A DNA stretch of 34,598 bases, taken from assembly GCA_024680925.1 (NCBI GenBank), contig JAILBM010000436.1, positions 1 through 34,598 of the forward strand. The letters run 5' to 3'. The position numbers and the translations under genes are program-made. The DNA is from Butyrivibrio sp. (GTDB lineage: Bacteria; Bacillota; Clostridia; Lachnospirales; Lachnospiraceae). Each line of letters opens with the position of its first letter. Position 1 is the first letter of the stretch. The notes under the pieces are model-generated. The model saw only the letters and a program-made list of their open reading frames with translations, was not told the origin of the DNA and did no database searches. This document shows, piece after piece, positions 1-8,864 of the stretch.

Positions 1-86
1 ATGTCGCTTGCGACATTCTCGCGCCGAGCGCGGTTGCATTTATGCAACATTTACCTATCGCGCGAGTGCGCATCCTTAGCGGAGCG
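1..86 (+). repeat. Multi-hairpin intergenic repeat, copy A (left end)
   Basis: An 86-base element matches positions 34468-34553 in the same orientation with three mismatches. It contains consecutive palindromes: a stem ATGTCGC/GCGACAT (1-16), a stem CGCGC/GCGCG, a stem GTTGCAT/ATGCAAC (about 34-49) and a GCGC/GCGC stem near 60-72. A longer pairing of CTCGCGC with GCGCGAG could enclose the middle part. It is much more GC-rich than the flanking DNA. The copy lacks the first two bases (GA) of the right-hand copy because the window starts here. It resembles a REP/MITE-like or structured RNA element; its function is unknown. Confidence 0.85.
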
Positions 87-128
87 TTTTTAATATCATA
101 GGAAAGCAATTTCCTATGATATTAAAAA
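87..128. repeat. 3' hairpin module of repeat copy A
   Basis: A perfect 19-bp inverted repeat (87-105 with 110-128, loop GCAA) starts directly at the T-run that ends the repeat core. A T-run on one side and an A-run on the other let it act as a Rho-independent terminator in both directions. The right-hand copy also has a long hairpin at this place with different arm sequence, so the hairpin seems to be part of the element. Confidence 0.7.
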
Positions 129-162
129 AGTCATTTCATGAAGAAATCCATGAAATGACTTT
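124..162 (-). terminator. Terminator of the membrane GGDEF gene
   Basis: A 14-bp perfect stem (127-140 with 149-162, 8-nt loop) lies six bases after the stop codon of the minus-strand GGDEF gene. On the minus strand it is followed by a run of six T. It partly overlaps the base of the neighbouring repeat hairpin, so the two structures may compete. Confidence 0.85.
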
Positions 163-167
163 AATTT

Positions 168-1376
168 TTATCCCTGAGTTGCTCTGTTAAGGACAGTTAC
201 CTGTCCTGCTATATTCACTTCTTTTTCACGTTTCTTTACATATAGGTCTGAATCAGCAGCACCGATGAAATCGTCTGCATTTTTCATATTATTGCCATAA
301 ACCGCAACACCTATAGATACTCTAAGATCATAGGGCACACAAGCTTCTATAGCCTGAGACATTATACTCTGTCTTACTCTGGCACAGAACTGTCTGATTT
401 CTTCAAAAGCCTCATCCTGCTTATCTTTCTCGTATTCAAGAAGAGCTACAAACTCATCTCCGCCGAATCTGGAAAGAGTTGTACGTCTTGAAGTACCCAT
501 GCTGGCAGCTCTTAAAGCCGAAGCTGTTCTGATAATCGCTTTGTCTCCCTCCAGATGACCATAAGTATCATTTATCTGTTTAAACTTATCAATGTCCACC
601 ATGAGAACATACAAATCTGTTGTTCTCTCACTCTCAGCCATTTTTCTTCTGAGAACATTTTTGAACTGTTTCTTGTTATTTAATCCTGTCATAGGATCAA
701 GGGATATTACATTCTGAGTAAGATCCACATACAAAATAAGTGAAGAAGCTGTTAATGCAATACTTATAAGCGGTGCCGAAGGAATATACATCTGTATAAT
801 ATGTGCCACAATAGGCAATATAGGATACAGCAGCATTGAGAAATATTTCTCACATTCCATGCAGGTCTTACCCTTTATAAGGCATACCACAAGTCTTACA
901 CATGCAACAACTATATAGAAAAGAACTATAGAGTATTGAAGTACAAACAATGGCCCTCTGGAATATATTCCCTTTTCATTTACAAAGAAAATAAAGCCAA
1001 AGAAATAATTTAGCGCAAGTAAAACTCCGTGCACCGGTATAAGTCCAAATGCAATATAATGTACATTAACTCTGCTATTGGCATGGGTATTACTTAAATA
1101 CTCCACACACAAATAGGCAAAATAACCAAAAATCGTAAAAGAAATGAAATATACCGAATACACAAAATATTTCATTCCCACACTTACCTCTACTATATTC
1201 GCGTCAACTATATACCAGATACTATCCATTAAAATGCACCAGATAGTACTTATAAGCGCAGTAACATAGTACATGTAAGCATTTTTGCCCACAACAAGCT
1301 GTGACTTAACAGCCATCAAAAGAATGATAAAAATGCAAAAAGCATTTATCTCATTATATAAAAATGTAGCCCCCAT
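168..1376 (-). CDS. Membrane-anchored diguanylate cyclase (GGDEF protein)
   Basis: A 402-residue protein predicted to make cyclic di-GMP from two GTP. Residues about 10-220 form six to eight hydrophobic segments, a membrane sensor with no family I can name. A GGDEF domain follows (about 226-395), starting at LDPMTGLNN, with the metal/substrate segment DIDKFKQIND (from D261) and an intact GGDEF signature at 305-309. The allosteric RxxD inhibition site that often precedes the signature is not present; the aligned residues are S and T. The ATG start has GGGAG eight bases upstream. It lies 47 bases after rlmD on the same strand and is probably co-transcribed with it. A strong terminator follows. 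The signal sensed is unknown. Confidence 0.9.
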   Translation of the reverse strand: MGATFLYNEINAFCIFIILLMAVKSQLVVGKNAYMYYVTALISTIWCILMDSIWYIVDANIVEVSVGMKYFVYSVYFISFTIFGYFAYLCVEYLSNTHANSRVNVHYIAFGLIPVHGVLLALNYFFGFIFFVNEKGIYSRGPLFVLQYSIVLFYIVVACVRLVVCLIKGKTCMECEKYFSMLLYPILPIVAHIIQMYIPSAPLISIALTASSLILYVDLTQNVISLDPMTGLNNKKQFKNVLRRKMAESERTTDLYVLMVDIDKFKQINDTYGHLEGDKAIIRTASALRAASMGTSRRTTLSRFGGDEFVALLEYEKDKQDEAFEEIRQFCARVRQSIMSQAIEACVPYDLRVSIGVAVYGNNMKNADDFIGAADSDLYVKKREKEVNIAGQVTVLNRATQG

Positions 1377-1425
1377 TTTGTCGCTCCCAATAAATTACTT
1401 TAGAGAACGCTGCCTTATCTAATTG

Positions 1426-2829
1426 TCATTCCACTTTCTCAAACAAAACTATAGTTTCAACATTAGCTGTCCAAGGAAACTGATCCAAAGCCACTCCCCT
1501 TTTAGCCTGATATCCACCTTCTATCATGATCGCCATATCTCTCGACAAGCTGGTTGGCTTACAGGAAACATAAATGATATATTTCACACCATAAGCTATT
1601 ATCTTATCAAGAGCCTTAGGATTTACCCCGTCTCGTGGTGGATCCAGTACTATAAGATCCGGCTTTTCTTCAATACTATCAAGAACCTTAAGTACATCTC
1701 CCGCGATAAATTCGCAATTGCTTAAATTGTTCTTAATGGCATTGGCCTTTGCTGCCAAAACAGCTTCTTCAACAATTTCCACACCTATTACCTTATCGGC
1801 AATTGGCGCCAGAACCTGAGCAATTGTTCCTGTTCCGCAATATAAATCGTAAATAACTTTGCCGCTTAAATCTGTTCCTGACTGGTCATATAATGCTCTG
1901 ATATACTCCCTTACAGTTTCATACAAAACCTCGGCGCTAAGAGAATTGGTCTGGAAAAAAGAAAATGGAGTGATCTTAAACTTAAGTCCAAGGAGTTCCT
2001 CATAAAAGAAATCCTTGCCGTATAAAATCTTTGTTCCTTCATCCTTTACCGCATCTGCCACGCTGTCATTGGTAGTATTAAGTATACCTGCTATTCTACC
2101 GTCAAGCTCAAGTTCAAGAAGCATATCACAAAACGGCTGAAGATCATGCTGTTCCTGTGATGTGGTTATTAAATCAATTAAGATATCCCCTGTCTTTACA
2201 GCTTTTCTTACAAGAAGATGTCTTAAATAACCTTCTTTTCTAATCCTATGATAAAAAGAAACCTTCTTTTCATCATATAATGCTGAAAAATAATCCCTGA
2301 CAGCTGTTAAAATAACCCTATAATCATTATCTACTATCTGGCAGTTCGTAACACTTACAATGTCATAAAAGCTGCCTCTTTTGTGCATACCAAGCTGAAG
2401 ATCTCCGCCGATTTCCTCATCACCGAAAGAAAACTCCATCTTATTACGGTATTCAAATTTCACCGGACTTGTTTTTATTCCCTCCCAGGAAAAATCCCCA
2501 GTCTGGCTTTCAATTACAGGACCCAGGAGACTACGAACCTGCTGCTCCTTAAGTCCTAATTCTTTTACATAAGGCATAGTGAGGTAGGTACACCCACCAC
2601 ACTTGCCAAAATGTGGACATGGACTCTCAACTGCATCAGGTGCATCTTCAAGTACCTCAAGCATAGCGCACTCAGCGTAGTTCTTACGCACCTTCTGGAC
2701 TCTGCAGGATACTTTTTGTCCGGGAAGCGCATTTTTTACAATACACTTTCCGTCTGCAGTCTCGATTACTCCCTTATTAGGGAAGTCCACACGGGTAACA
2801 ATACCCTCAATGATTTCCTTTTTTTTCAT
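1426..2829 (-). CDS. rlmD: 23S rRNA (uracil-5-)-methyltransferase, RlmD/RumA family
   Basis: An S-adenosylmethionine-dependent enzyme that makes 5-methyluridine in 23S rRNA (U1939 and/or U747 type; the family name does not settle which site). Residues about 4-62 are a TRAM RNA-binding domain. A 4Fe-4S cluster site follows: C71, C77 and C80 (CPHFGKCGGC) with C163 (NCQIV) as probable fourth ligand. The methyltransferase core shows DLYCGTGT (SAM loop), LDPPRDG and the nucleophile motif YVSCKPTSL. The frame extends to a TTG at 2877, but that stretch (MTNSKGNALG...) has no family likeness. I chose the ATG at 2829, which begins MKKKEIIEG just before TRAM and has GAG six bases upstream, giving 467 residues. 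It follows a terminator and precedes the GGDEF gene. Confidence 0.92.
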   Translation of the reverse strand: MKKKEIIEGIVTRVDFPNKGVIETADGKCIVKNALPGQKVSCRVQKVRKNYAECAMLEVLEDAPDAVESPCPHFGKCGGCTYLTMPYVKELGLKEQQVRSLLGPVIESQTGDFSWEGIKTSPVKFEYRNKMEFSFGDEEIGGDLQLGMHKRGSFYDIVSVTNCQIVDNDYRVILTAVRDYFSALYDEKKVSFYHRIRKEGYLRHLLVRKAVKTGDILIDLITTSQEQHDLQPFCDMLLELELDGRIAGILNTTNDSVADAVKDEGTKILYGKDFFYEELLGLKFKITPFSFFQTNSLSAEVLYETVREYIRALYDQSGTDLSGKVIYDLYCGTGTIAQVLAPIADKVIGVEIVEEAVLAAKANAIKNNLSNCEFIAGDVLKVLDSIEEKPDLIVLDPPRDGVNPKALDKIIAYGVKYIIYVSCKPTSLSRDMAIMIEGGYQAKRGVALDQFPWTANVETIVLFEKVE

Positions 2830-2910
2830 AATTTTCTCGTTGTGCGCACCCAGCGCATTACCTTTCGAATTGGTCAACGCCTGACTTATGGCTTATCCTT
2901 AAAAAGAGCG

Positions 2911-2939
2911 AAGAAAAGGACTCGATGAAAATCGAGTCC
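2911..2939 (-). terminator. Terminator of the small acidic-tailed membrane protein gene
   Basis: A 9-bp stem GGACTCGAT/ATCGAGTCC (2918-2926 with 2931-2939) is followed on the minus strand by TTTTC and more T-rich sequence. It lies 27 bases after the stop of the gene at 2967-3224, separating it from rlmD. Confidence 0.75.
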
Positions 2940-2966
2940 CTTAAACATTCTTTGTCAAATTAGGAA

Positions 2967-3224
2967 TCAAGCCTTTTCATCATCAAAATCGTCAAAATCA
3001 TCAAAATCGTCGTAGTCATCGTCAAAGTCCCCTTCATATTCAGGTGACATATAACTGTAAACTACATAAGCAATAGCTGCTACAGCTGCAACTGCACCAA
3101 TCACAGCCAGGATCCAAAGAATGACGTTTGATGGCTTTTTAGCGTTCTCAGCTTCTTTTTTATTCATAAGCTCGTTGATTCTGGTTAATTCCAAAACATC
3201 TTCTAATTTAGTCTTTACGTCCAT
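2967..3224 (-). CDS. Small single-pass membrane protein with acidic FDD-repeat tail
   Basis: An 85-residue protein of unknown function. Residues 1-30 are charged and helical. Residues about 33-57 form one transmembrane segment (VILWILAVIGAVAAVAAIAYVV). The tail is almost all Asp and Phe, with DDFDD repeated in tandem, encoded by a 9-bp repeat unit. The ATG has a very strong ribosome site, GAGGGGG, five bases upstream. A candidate promoter lies about 120 bases upstream and a terminator directly downstream, so it is probably a separate transcription unit between pcrA and rlmD. The acidic tail could bind cations or a basic partner, but this is a guess. I do not recognise a family. Confidence 0.8.
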   Translation of the reverse strand: MDVKTKLEDVLELTRINELMNKKEAENAKKPSNVILWILAVIGAVAAVAAIAYVVYSYMSPEYEGDFDDDYDDFDDFDDFDDEKA

Positions 3225-3351
3225 TGTATCCCCCTCATTTAGCAGTATTTTATTTTCCCGGGTGGCTCTTTGCCGACCACTGAATAAATTACCTCAGATT
3301 CGTAAAAATCTGATCACCGTCAAAAACATTTCTGTTTCAACGTGCAAATAT

Positions 3352-3380
3352 ATTGTACCACTTAGACGTATTCGTTTCCA
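3352..3380 (-). promoter_or_regulatory. Candidate promoter of the small membrane protein gene
   Basis: On the minus strand, TGGAAA (3375-3380) and TACAAT (3352-3357) are separated by 17 bases, with a TG pair just before the -10. The start point would fall near 3345, giving a leader of about 120 bases. The leader contains a small stem-loop CAGATT/AATCTG (about 3295-3312). This is motif reading only. Confidence 0.4.
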
Positions 3381-3395
3381 TTCAATTTATAAAGT

Positions 3396-5849
3396 TTATA
3401 CTTTTTTTAGTTTTGCAAAGGCGGCATACATGATTTTCTGTCCGCACTCATCAAACTGCACTGTTACCTTGAAATCTCTAGGTCCTTTCTCTATGGAGCT
3501 GACAGTTCCGACACCATATTTTACATGTTCTACTCTGTCACCTTCGCCATAATCAAGAGTAACCGGAGCCTGTATGCCTTTGGTAAGTCCTGCAAGTCCG
3601 TTTCCTTTGGAAGCACTGGCATGGGCCTTTGATGCACCAGCTATAAACGGCTTATCCTGGGGAACTGCTCTCTTTTTAGGAGGTGCAGCCTGAGCCTTTG
3701 GTCTTTTTCCAAGTCCGTAGATGCTGCTGCCCTTTTCCTGATATATAGGCTCTCTGTTTTTACTGTACGAGGATCTGTAGGTATTATCAATATGGCTCTC
3801 AGTCTTATTGCTCTTAAACATATTTCCTGAGAAAACATCAATGTCATCATCATCGTCAATGGTATCTCCACCATCAAAAATGAAATCTGCCGCTGTCTTC
3901 TTAGGAGGTGCGTTATCCAAAAGCTCCTGTGGAATCTCATTTACAAATCTGCTGACTGCATTATACTGAATCTGACCTCTTACCATACGTGACCTTGCAC
4001 AGGTAAGTGTCAGTTCCTTCTTGGCTCTTGTTATTCCAACATAAGCAAGTCTTCGCTCTTCTTCCATTGCATAGGGATCGCTGTCCTCCACCTCAAGGGT
4101 CATATAACTTGGGAACATTCCCTCTTCCATTCCGGCAAGATATACGTGCTCAAATTCAAGGCCCTTGGCACTGTGAAGTGTCATGAGAAGAACCTTTTCA
4201 TTATCATCACCTATGGCATCAATATCCGCTACCAGAGCCACCTCTTCAAGGAAACCGCTGAGGGTAGGCTCATCCTCTTTTTCTTCATAGGCTGCTATTT
4301 TGGAAATAAGTTCGTCTATATTCTGCTCACGGTCATTATCTCCGCTTTCATCCTCTTCATATTCCGTTCTGAGGAAATCCACATACTTAACCGTATCAAG
4401 AATATCTTTAGCCAGTTGTTCAATGGAATATTCTTTAAGCTTTGTTCTAAAGGCCTGGATCATGGTAACAAAATCTTTTAATTTTCCTGCTGCCCTTTGT
4501 ACTGTTGCAATCTGATCCACCTCACAAAGTGCATCATAAAAACCGATTCCACGCTCGTTGGCATAGCTCTGCACATTATCAAGGGTTGTAGCGCCGATAC
4601 CTCTTTTGGGAACATTTATAATTCTCTTAACAGCTACATCATCTCTGGCATTATCTATGGTCTTTAAATAGCATAAAAGATCTTTTATTTCTCGTCTTGA
4701 ATAGAAATTGGTTCCTCCTACGATGTCATAGGGAATACCATTTAATACAAATTTTTCTTCTATCAGACGGGACTGAGCATTGGTTCTGTACAAAACTGCG
4801 GTTTCACTATAGTCCAGCTTACCGTTTCTTTTAAGCCTTCCTATATCGGAGGCTATAAAATCCGCTTCCTCATAAGCATAGTCAAACTTATGAAAATGAA
4901 CCTTTTCCCCTGTACCTTCATCAGTCCAAAGAGATTTATCCTTACGACCTGTATTATTTCTGATAACACTATTGGCTGCGTCAAGAATATTCTGTGTGGA
5001 TCTGTAGTTTTGTTCAAGCTTTATTACTGCTGCATCAGGATATACCTTTTCAAAATCAAGGATATTTCTGATATTAGCTCCCCTGAATCTGTAAATAGAC
5101 TGATCATCATCACCTACGACACACAGATTCTGGTACTTTTGAGCCAGCAGTCTTATAAATTCAAACTGAGCATTATTGGTATCCTGATACTCATCCACCA
5201 TGATATAGCGGAATCTCTCCTGATACTGCTCAAGAACATCCGGATTTTTTCTAAATAGCTCAACAGTATTCATTAACAAATCATCAAAATCCATAGCATT
5301 GCTTTTTTTGAGTGCTGCCTGATATTCCTGATATGCCTTTGATATGCGCATCTTCTTTGGCTCATTTTGAGTATTTAAGGCATATTCCTCAGGGGTTACA
5401 AGATTATCCTTGCACTTAGAAATGCTCTGCATAATAGTACGCATCTTAAGCTGAGTTGTTTCAAGCTGATATCTCTTACAGATATCTTTCATGACACTCT
5501 TGGAATCATCTGTATCATATATGGAAAAATTGTTCTCATATCCCAGTCTGTCTGCAAAACGTCTTAAAATCCTAACACAACTGCTATGAAAAGTGGCAAC
5601 CCAAATGCTTTCAGAGCCAAAACCAACGATTTTGTCTACTCTGTTTCGCATTTCGCCTGCCGCTTTATTGGTAAAGGTTATAGCCATTATATTCCAGGGA
5701 TTTACACCGCATTGATCAATAAGATATGCCACTCTGTGAGTAAGCACTCTGGTCTTGCCGGAACCGGCTCCCGCAAGAATCAGGACCGGTCCGTCAGTTT
5801 GAAGAACAGCTTTTTTCTGCTGTGCATTTAATGTATCATATATAGACAT
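3396..5849 (-). CDS. pcrA: ATP-dependent DNA helicase PcrA/UvrD
   Basis: A superfamily 1A 3'-5' helicase for nucleotide excision repair and for clearing RecA filaments or stalled polymerase. All helicase motifs are visible: Walker A AGAGSGKT (about residue 28), TFTNKAAGEM, Walker B VDEYQDT, GDDDQSIYRFRGA, EQNYRST, TLHSAKGLEF and YVGITRAKKEL. At 817 residues it is longer than the usual 720-750, owing to a charged, poorly conserved linker (about 655-765, with a run of five Asp). The C-terminal Tudor-like domain (from about 770: GDRVEHVKYGVGTV) is the RNA polymerase-binding module of the family. The ribosome site AAGGA is 12 bases from the ATG, which is long. It lies 35 bases after the DUF1836 gene. 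Confidence 0.97.
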   Translation of the reverse strand: MSIYDTLNAQQKKAVLQTDGPVLILAGAGSGKTRVLTHRVAYLIDQCGVNPWNIMAITFTNKAAGEMRNRVDKIVGFGSESIWVATFHSSCVRILRRFADRLGYENNFSIYDTDDSKSVMKDICKRYQLETTQLKMRTIMQSISKCKDNLVTPEEYALNTQNEPKKMRISKAYQEYQAALKKSNAMDFDDLLMNTVELFRKNPDVLEQYQERFRYIMVDEYQDTNNAQFEFIRLLAQKYQNLCVVGDDDQSIYRFRGANIRNILDFEKVYPDAAVIKLEQNYRSTQNILDAANSVIRNNTGRKDKSLWTDEGTGEKVHFHKFDYAYEEADFIASDIGRLKRNGKLDYSETAVLYRTNAQSRLIEEKFVLNGIPYDIVGGTNFYSRREIKDLLCYLKTIDNARDDVAVKRIINVPKRGIGATTLDNVQSYANERGIGFYDALCEVDQIATVQRAAGKLKDFVTMIQAFRTKLKEYSIEQLAKDILDTVKYVDFLRTEYEEDESGDNDREQNIDELISKIAAYEEKEDEPTLSGFLEEVALVADIDAIGDDNEKVLLMTLHSAKGLEFEHVYLAGMEEGMFPSYMTLEVEDSDPYAMEEERRLAYVGITRAKKELTLTCARSRMVRGQIQYNAVSRFVNEIPQELLDNAPPKKTAADFIFDGGDTIDDDDDIDVFSGNMFKSNKTESHIDNTYRSSYSKNREPIYQEKGSSIYGLGKRPKAQAAPPKKRAVPQDKPFIAGASKAHASASKGNGLAGLTKGIQAPVTLDYGEGDRVEHVKYGVGTVSSIEKGPRDFKVTVQFDECGQKIMYAAFAKLKKV

Positions 5850-5884
5850 AAAAATTCTAATTCCTTACTTTTAACTTCTACTTG

Positions 5885-6547
5885 TTACTTTTCCTTACGT
5901 TTCTCTTTACTCTTTTTAAGTTCGCCCTTTAATGCGGCATCCTTTGCTTTTTTGTCTTCGGCAAAGTTATCCAGCATTTTCTCGATAATAAGCTTTTTAA
6001 GAAATACATCATAGCTGAGAAGTGAAATAAAAGCAAACATCTGAAGGCTCTCTTTTTCATCCTCAGGACTGTCCGTAAACATTGTTTTTGAAACCTCAGA
6101 GCTGCGTATAATATCATCTCTGAAGGTATTTAAGTGATCATCTTCCATCTCATATATTTCTTTATAAATATCAGCAAGACTTAAGTTTTCATCTTCGCTT
6201 ATATGGATTTTTTCTTTTATCGGGTCCAAAAGAAGTTGAATATCATTAATGGACAATATGCTTTTATAATAATAAATAAAAAGCAGCAGGATCACATGAT
6301 CACGTGAATACTTCTTTCTTACAGGTGGTGGAAGAAGGTCGTTTTTGGCATAATTATTGATCATGGTCTTTGTCAGGATTTTATCATCTTCCGGATGTCT
6401 TGTAGTTTTTCTGAGTCTGCTATCCATAAAAGTGGTAAGCTGATCCATATACAGATCAATATTTGGAATCTCATCAACCTTGATATTATCTATTCTTCCA
6501 AGACTTTCCAATATGCTGTTTAACAAATCGTCATTATTTAAAGTCAT
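5885..6547 (-). CDS. DUF1836 family protein (MerR-like putative regulator)
   Basis: A 220-residue protein with a DUF1836-type region at about 35-140. This includes the stretch ILTKTMINNYAKNDLLPPPV and then KYSRDHVILLLFIYYYK, which has the shape of a MerR-like winged helix (helix, turn, and a 'grows on the right side' helix). The C-terminus is lysine-rich. The family is common in Firmicutes and thought to be DNA-binding, but targets are not known to me. The ATG has AGAAAGG upstream. It sits between recN (75-base gap) and pcrA (35-base gap) and is probably part of the same transcript. Confidence 0.8.
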   Translation of the reverse strand: MTLNNDDLLNSILESLGRIDNIKVDEIPNIDLYMDQLTTFMDSRLRKTTRHPEDDKILTKTMINNYAKNDLLPPPVRKKYSRDHVILLLFIYYYKSILSINDIQLLLDPIKEKIHISEDENLSLADIYKEIYEMEDDHLNTFRDDIIRSSEVSKTMFTDSPEDEKESLQMFAFISLLSYDVFLKKLIIEKMLDNFAEDKKAKDAALKGELKKSKEKRKEK

Positions 6548-6622
6548 TACAAATTATACCTTTCTATGGTATCTAAACTGTTATCTACATAAATAATTAA
6601 AAATGCTGATGTTGTCCACGCA

Positions 6623-8311
6623 CTATTTTCTTGAATCCACCGCGGTTTTACGCATTTCTCTTGCATTATCCATTACTGCATCCGTAATCTCAGAAGTTCC
6701 AAGAAGTCTTGCAAGCTCTCCAATGCTCTCCTCTTCAGAAAGCCTGTTTATTGTAGTTACGGTTCTGTCACCGTTTAGGCCCTTTTGGATAACAAAATGA
6801 GCATTATTCATGGCTGCAATCTGCGGCAAATGAGTTATGCACAATATCTGATGTTTTTTGGAAAGCATTCCAAGCTTTTCTGAAACCTTCCAGGCTGTTT
6901 TTCCACTAATGCCCGCATCTATTTCGTCAAAAACAAGAGTGGCAATGTCATCCTTTTGTGCCAGGACTGTTTTAAGTGCCAGCATTATACGTGAAAGCTC
7001 ACCACCGCTTGCTATCTGGTCAAGAGGTCTTAATGTTTCTCCCGGGTTTGTGGAAATCATGAATTCAACTTCATCATAACCATTTGAAGAAAGCTTTTCT
7101 TCATCGGGATTAACCCATATTTCAAATTGAACGTCTATAAAATTAAGATCTATCAAAGCTTCCTTTAATTTGGTAGAAAGTATGCCTGCAGCCTTTTTTC
7201 TTACCTTAGAAGCCTTTGAGGATAAATCAAGAGTCTTTTGCTTTGCTGTTTCAATCTCAGCCTTAAGCTTATTTCTATGGGCTTCAAGATCTGTAAGCAC
7301 ATCCAGTTCTTTCTGTTTTTCCTCTGCATAATCCAAAACCTTTGCAATGGAATCTCCGTATTTATCCTTTAAATGATTTATCAGATTTAATCTGTCTTCC
7401 GTATTTCTAAAATCTTCCTCGTCAAATTCAAGGTCGTTCATGTACTGGGAAAGGGCATGATTAAAATCACTAAGAAGACTGTCTATTTCCGTAAGCTGAT
7501 CTGAAAGACCCGATACGCCTTCATCAAAATTTCTCACAGAGTTCAGTTCACGTACAGCTCTTCCAATTTCATCAGAAGCATTGTCCTCATCCGATTCAGC
7601 CCCGGTTATCTGCGCACATACAGACAGAGCCTCGGATATTTTTCTACCGTTTACCATTCTGCGGTAATTTTTTTCCAGTTCTTCATCTTCACCAATCTTA
7701 GGCCCGGCTTCTGTTATCTCATTAAGCTCAAACTCCGCCAGCTCCTGTTGTCTGATTCTCGTTTTATCATCAAGATCTGTTTTGGACAGTTCAGTTACAA
7801 GTTCCTGATAATGATGGTACTCCTCTTTGAGCTTATCCTTGATCTTCTGCAGTTCTTCTCCGGCATAGTCATCAAGAATTTCCTTATGCTTTTGCTTATG
7901 TAAAAGTTCCTGATGATCGTTCTGACCATGAATATTTATAAGGATATTGGATAAATCCTTAAGTTGCTTTACTGATGCCGCCTCACCGCATACTTTACAC
8001 ACACTTCTGTTTGGCATTATCTTTCGCTGTATTACCAGGGTTCCGTCCTCTTCAACAGGCAAATCCATAGACTCTATGGCCTTTTTTTGAGCATCATTAT
8101 CCACCCCAAAGGTCAGTTCTATTAGAGCATATTCTTCGCCGGTTCTTATCATATCCTTATCGGCTTTTGCTCCAAGGGCAAGATTAATAGAGCCAATAAT
8201 TACTGATTTACCGGCTCCTGTTTCACCTGTCAAAATATTTAATCCATCTGTAAATTCGATTTCCTGCTCATCAATAAGAGCCAGATTTTTAACATGTAAA
8301 GAGTAAAGCAT
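6623..8311 (-). CDS. recN: DNA repair protein RecN
   Basis: An SMC-like ATPase that gathers DNA ends in double-strand break repair. The N-terminus, MLYSLHVKNLALIDEQEIEF, is the family signature, followed by Walker A GETGAGKS (about residue 31). The middle 300 residues are charged coiled coil. The C-terminal head has SGGELSR (ABC signature), Walker B LVFDEIDAGISG and the H-loop CITHLPQIAA. The frame has an earlier ATG at 8326 (MLGGR), but the ATG at 8311 has GGTGG just upstream and matches the family start, giving 562 residues. It follows argR by about 53 bases, the usual Firmicutes order. The spoIVB-spo0A pair often found after recN is replaced by a DUF1836 gene and pcrA. Confidence 0.96.
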   Translation of the reverse strand: MLYSLHVKNLALIDEQEIEFTDGLNILTGETGAGKSVIIGSINLALGAKADKDMIRTGEEYALIELTFGVDNDAQKKAIESMDLPVEEDGTLVIQRKIMPNRSVCKVCGEAASVKQLKDLSNILINIHGQNDHQELLHKQKHKEILDDYAGEELQKIKDKLKEEYHHYQELVTELSKTDLDDKTRIRQQELAEFELNEITEAGPKIGEDEELEKNYRRMVNGRKISEALSVCAQITGAESDEDNASDEIGRAVRELNSVRNFDEGVSGLSDQLTEIDSLLSDFNHALSQYMNDLEFDEEDFRNTEDRLNLINHLKDKYGDSIAKVLDYAEEKQKELDVLTDLEAHRNKLKAEIETAKQKTLDLSSKASKVRKKAAGILSTKLKEALIDLNFIDVQFEIWVNPDEEKLSSNGYDEVEFMISTNPGETLRPLDQIASGGELSRIMLALKTVLAQKDDIATLVFDEIDAGISGKTAWKVSEKLGMLSKKHQILCITHLPQIAAMNNAHFVIQKGLNGDRTVTTINRLSEEESIGELARLLGTSEITDAVMDNAREMRKTAVDSRK

Positions 8312-8364
8312 TCTTCCACCCAACATTCATAGCCCCGGCAAGTATCTCCCCAGGGACAAACCAT

Positions 8365-8817
8365 TTATAGTTCAATCATTTCTCTGATTTTATCCATAAC
8401 AACAAGTGTATCTTCTGTAGTTCTTATAGCTGCCATTATTGTATCATCTCCGGCAATGCATCCAAGAACCTCTTTAAATTTAAGGGCATCTATGGCTGCT
8501 GCCACTGCCATTGCCATGCCTGATACAGTTTTCATTACAAGGATATTTTGAGCATTATCCATAGATATAAATCCTGCCTTAAGTACATTTATATACTTTT
8601 CTTTAAGCATATCAGCATCCTGAGCTGAAACAACATACTTCTGTCCACCCTCAGCTGTAGCCACCTTTGTGAGCTTAAGCTGTCTTATGTCTCTTGATAC
8701 TGTAGCCTGTGTAACATCATAGCCGGCATCTCTAAGCATCTCAGCCAACTTTTCCTGGGTATCGATGTCATTGTTTTCTATTAACTCAAATATCTTTTCA
8801 TGTCTGTTCTTTTTCAT
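8365..8817 (-). CDS. argR: Arginine repressor ArgR
   Basis: A 150-residue arginine-dependent repressor of arginine metabolism genes. The N-terminal winged helix (1-68) has the recognition stretch VTQATVSRDIRQLKL. The C-terminal oligomerisation and arginine-binding domain (about 80-150) ends with the typical GCIAGDDTIMAAIRT, whose two Asp bind arginine in the family. Length is typical. It lies between nadK and recN; argR-recN is a conserved pair in Firmicutes. No ARG box could be identified with confidence in this window. Confidence 0.96.
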   Translation of the reverse strand: MKKNRHEKIFELIENNDIDTQEKLAEMLRDAGYDVTQATVSRDIRQLKLTKVATAEGGQKYVVSAQDADMLKEKYINVLKAGFISMDNAQNILVMKTVSGMAMAVAAAIDALKFKEVLGCIAGDDTIMAAIRTTEDTLVVMDKIREMIEL

Positions 8818-8864
8818 TTAATTTACCTGTTTTCCATTTAACACTCTGCTTACAGTTTAATATC

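Noticed and set aside
3265-3295. Hairpin GGTCGGC/GCCACC after pcrA as a terminator
   Set aside because: The stem has a bulge and no T-run follows on either strand.
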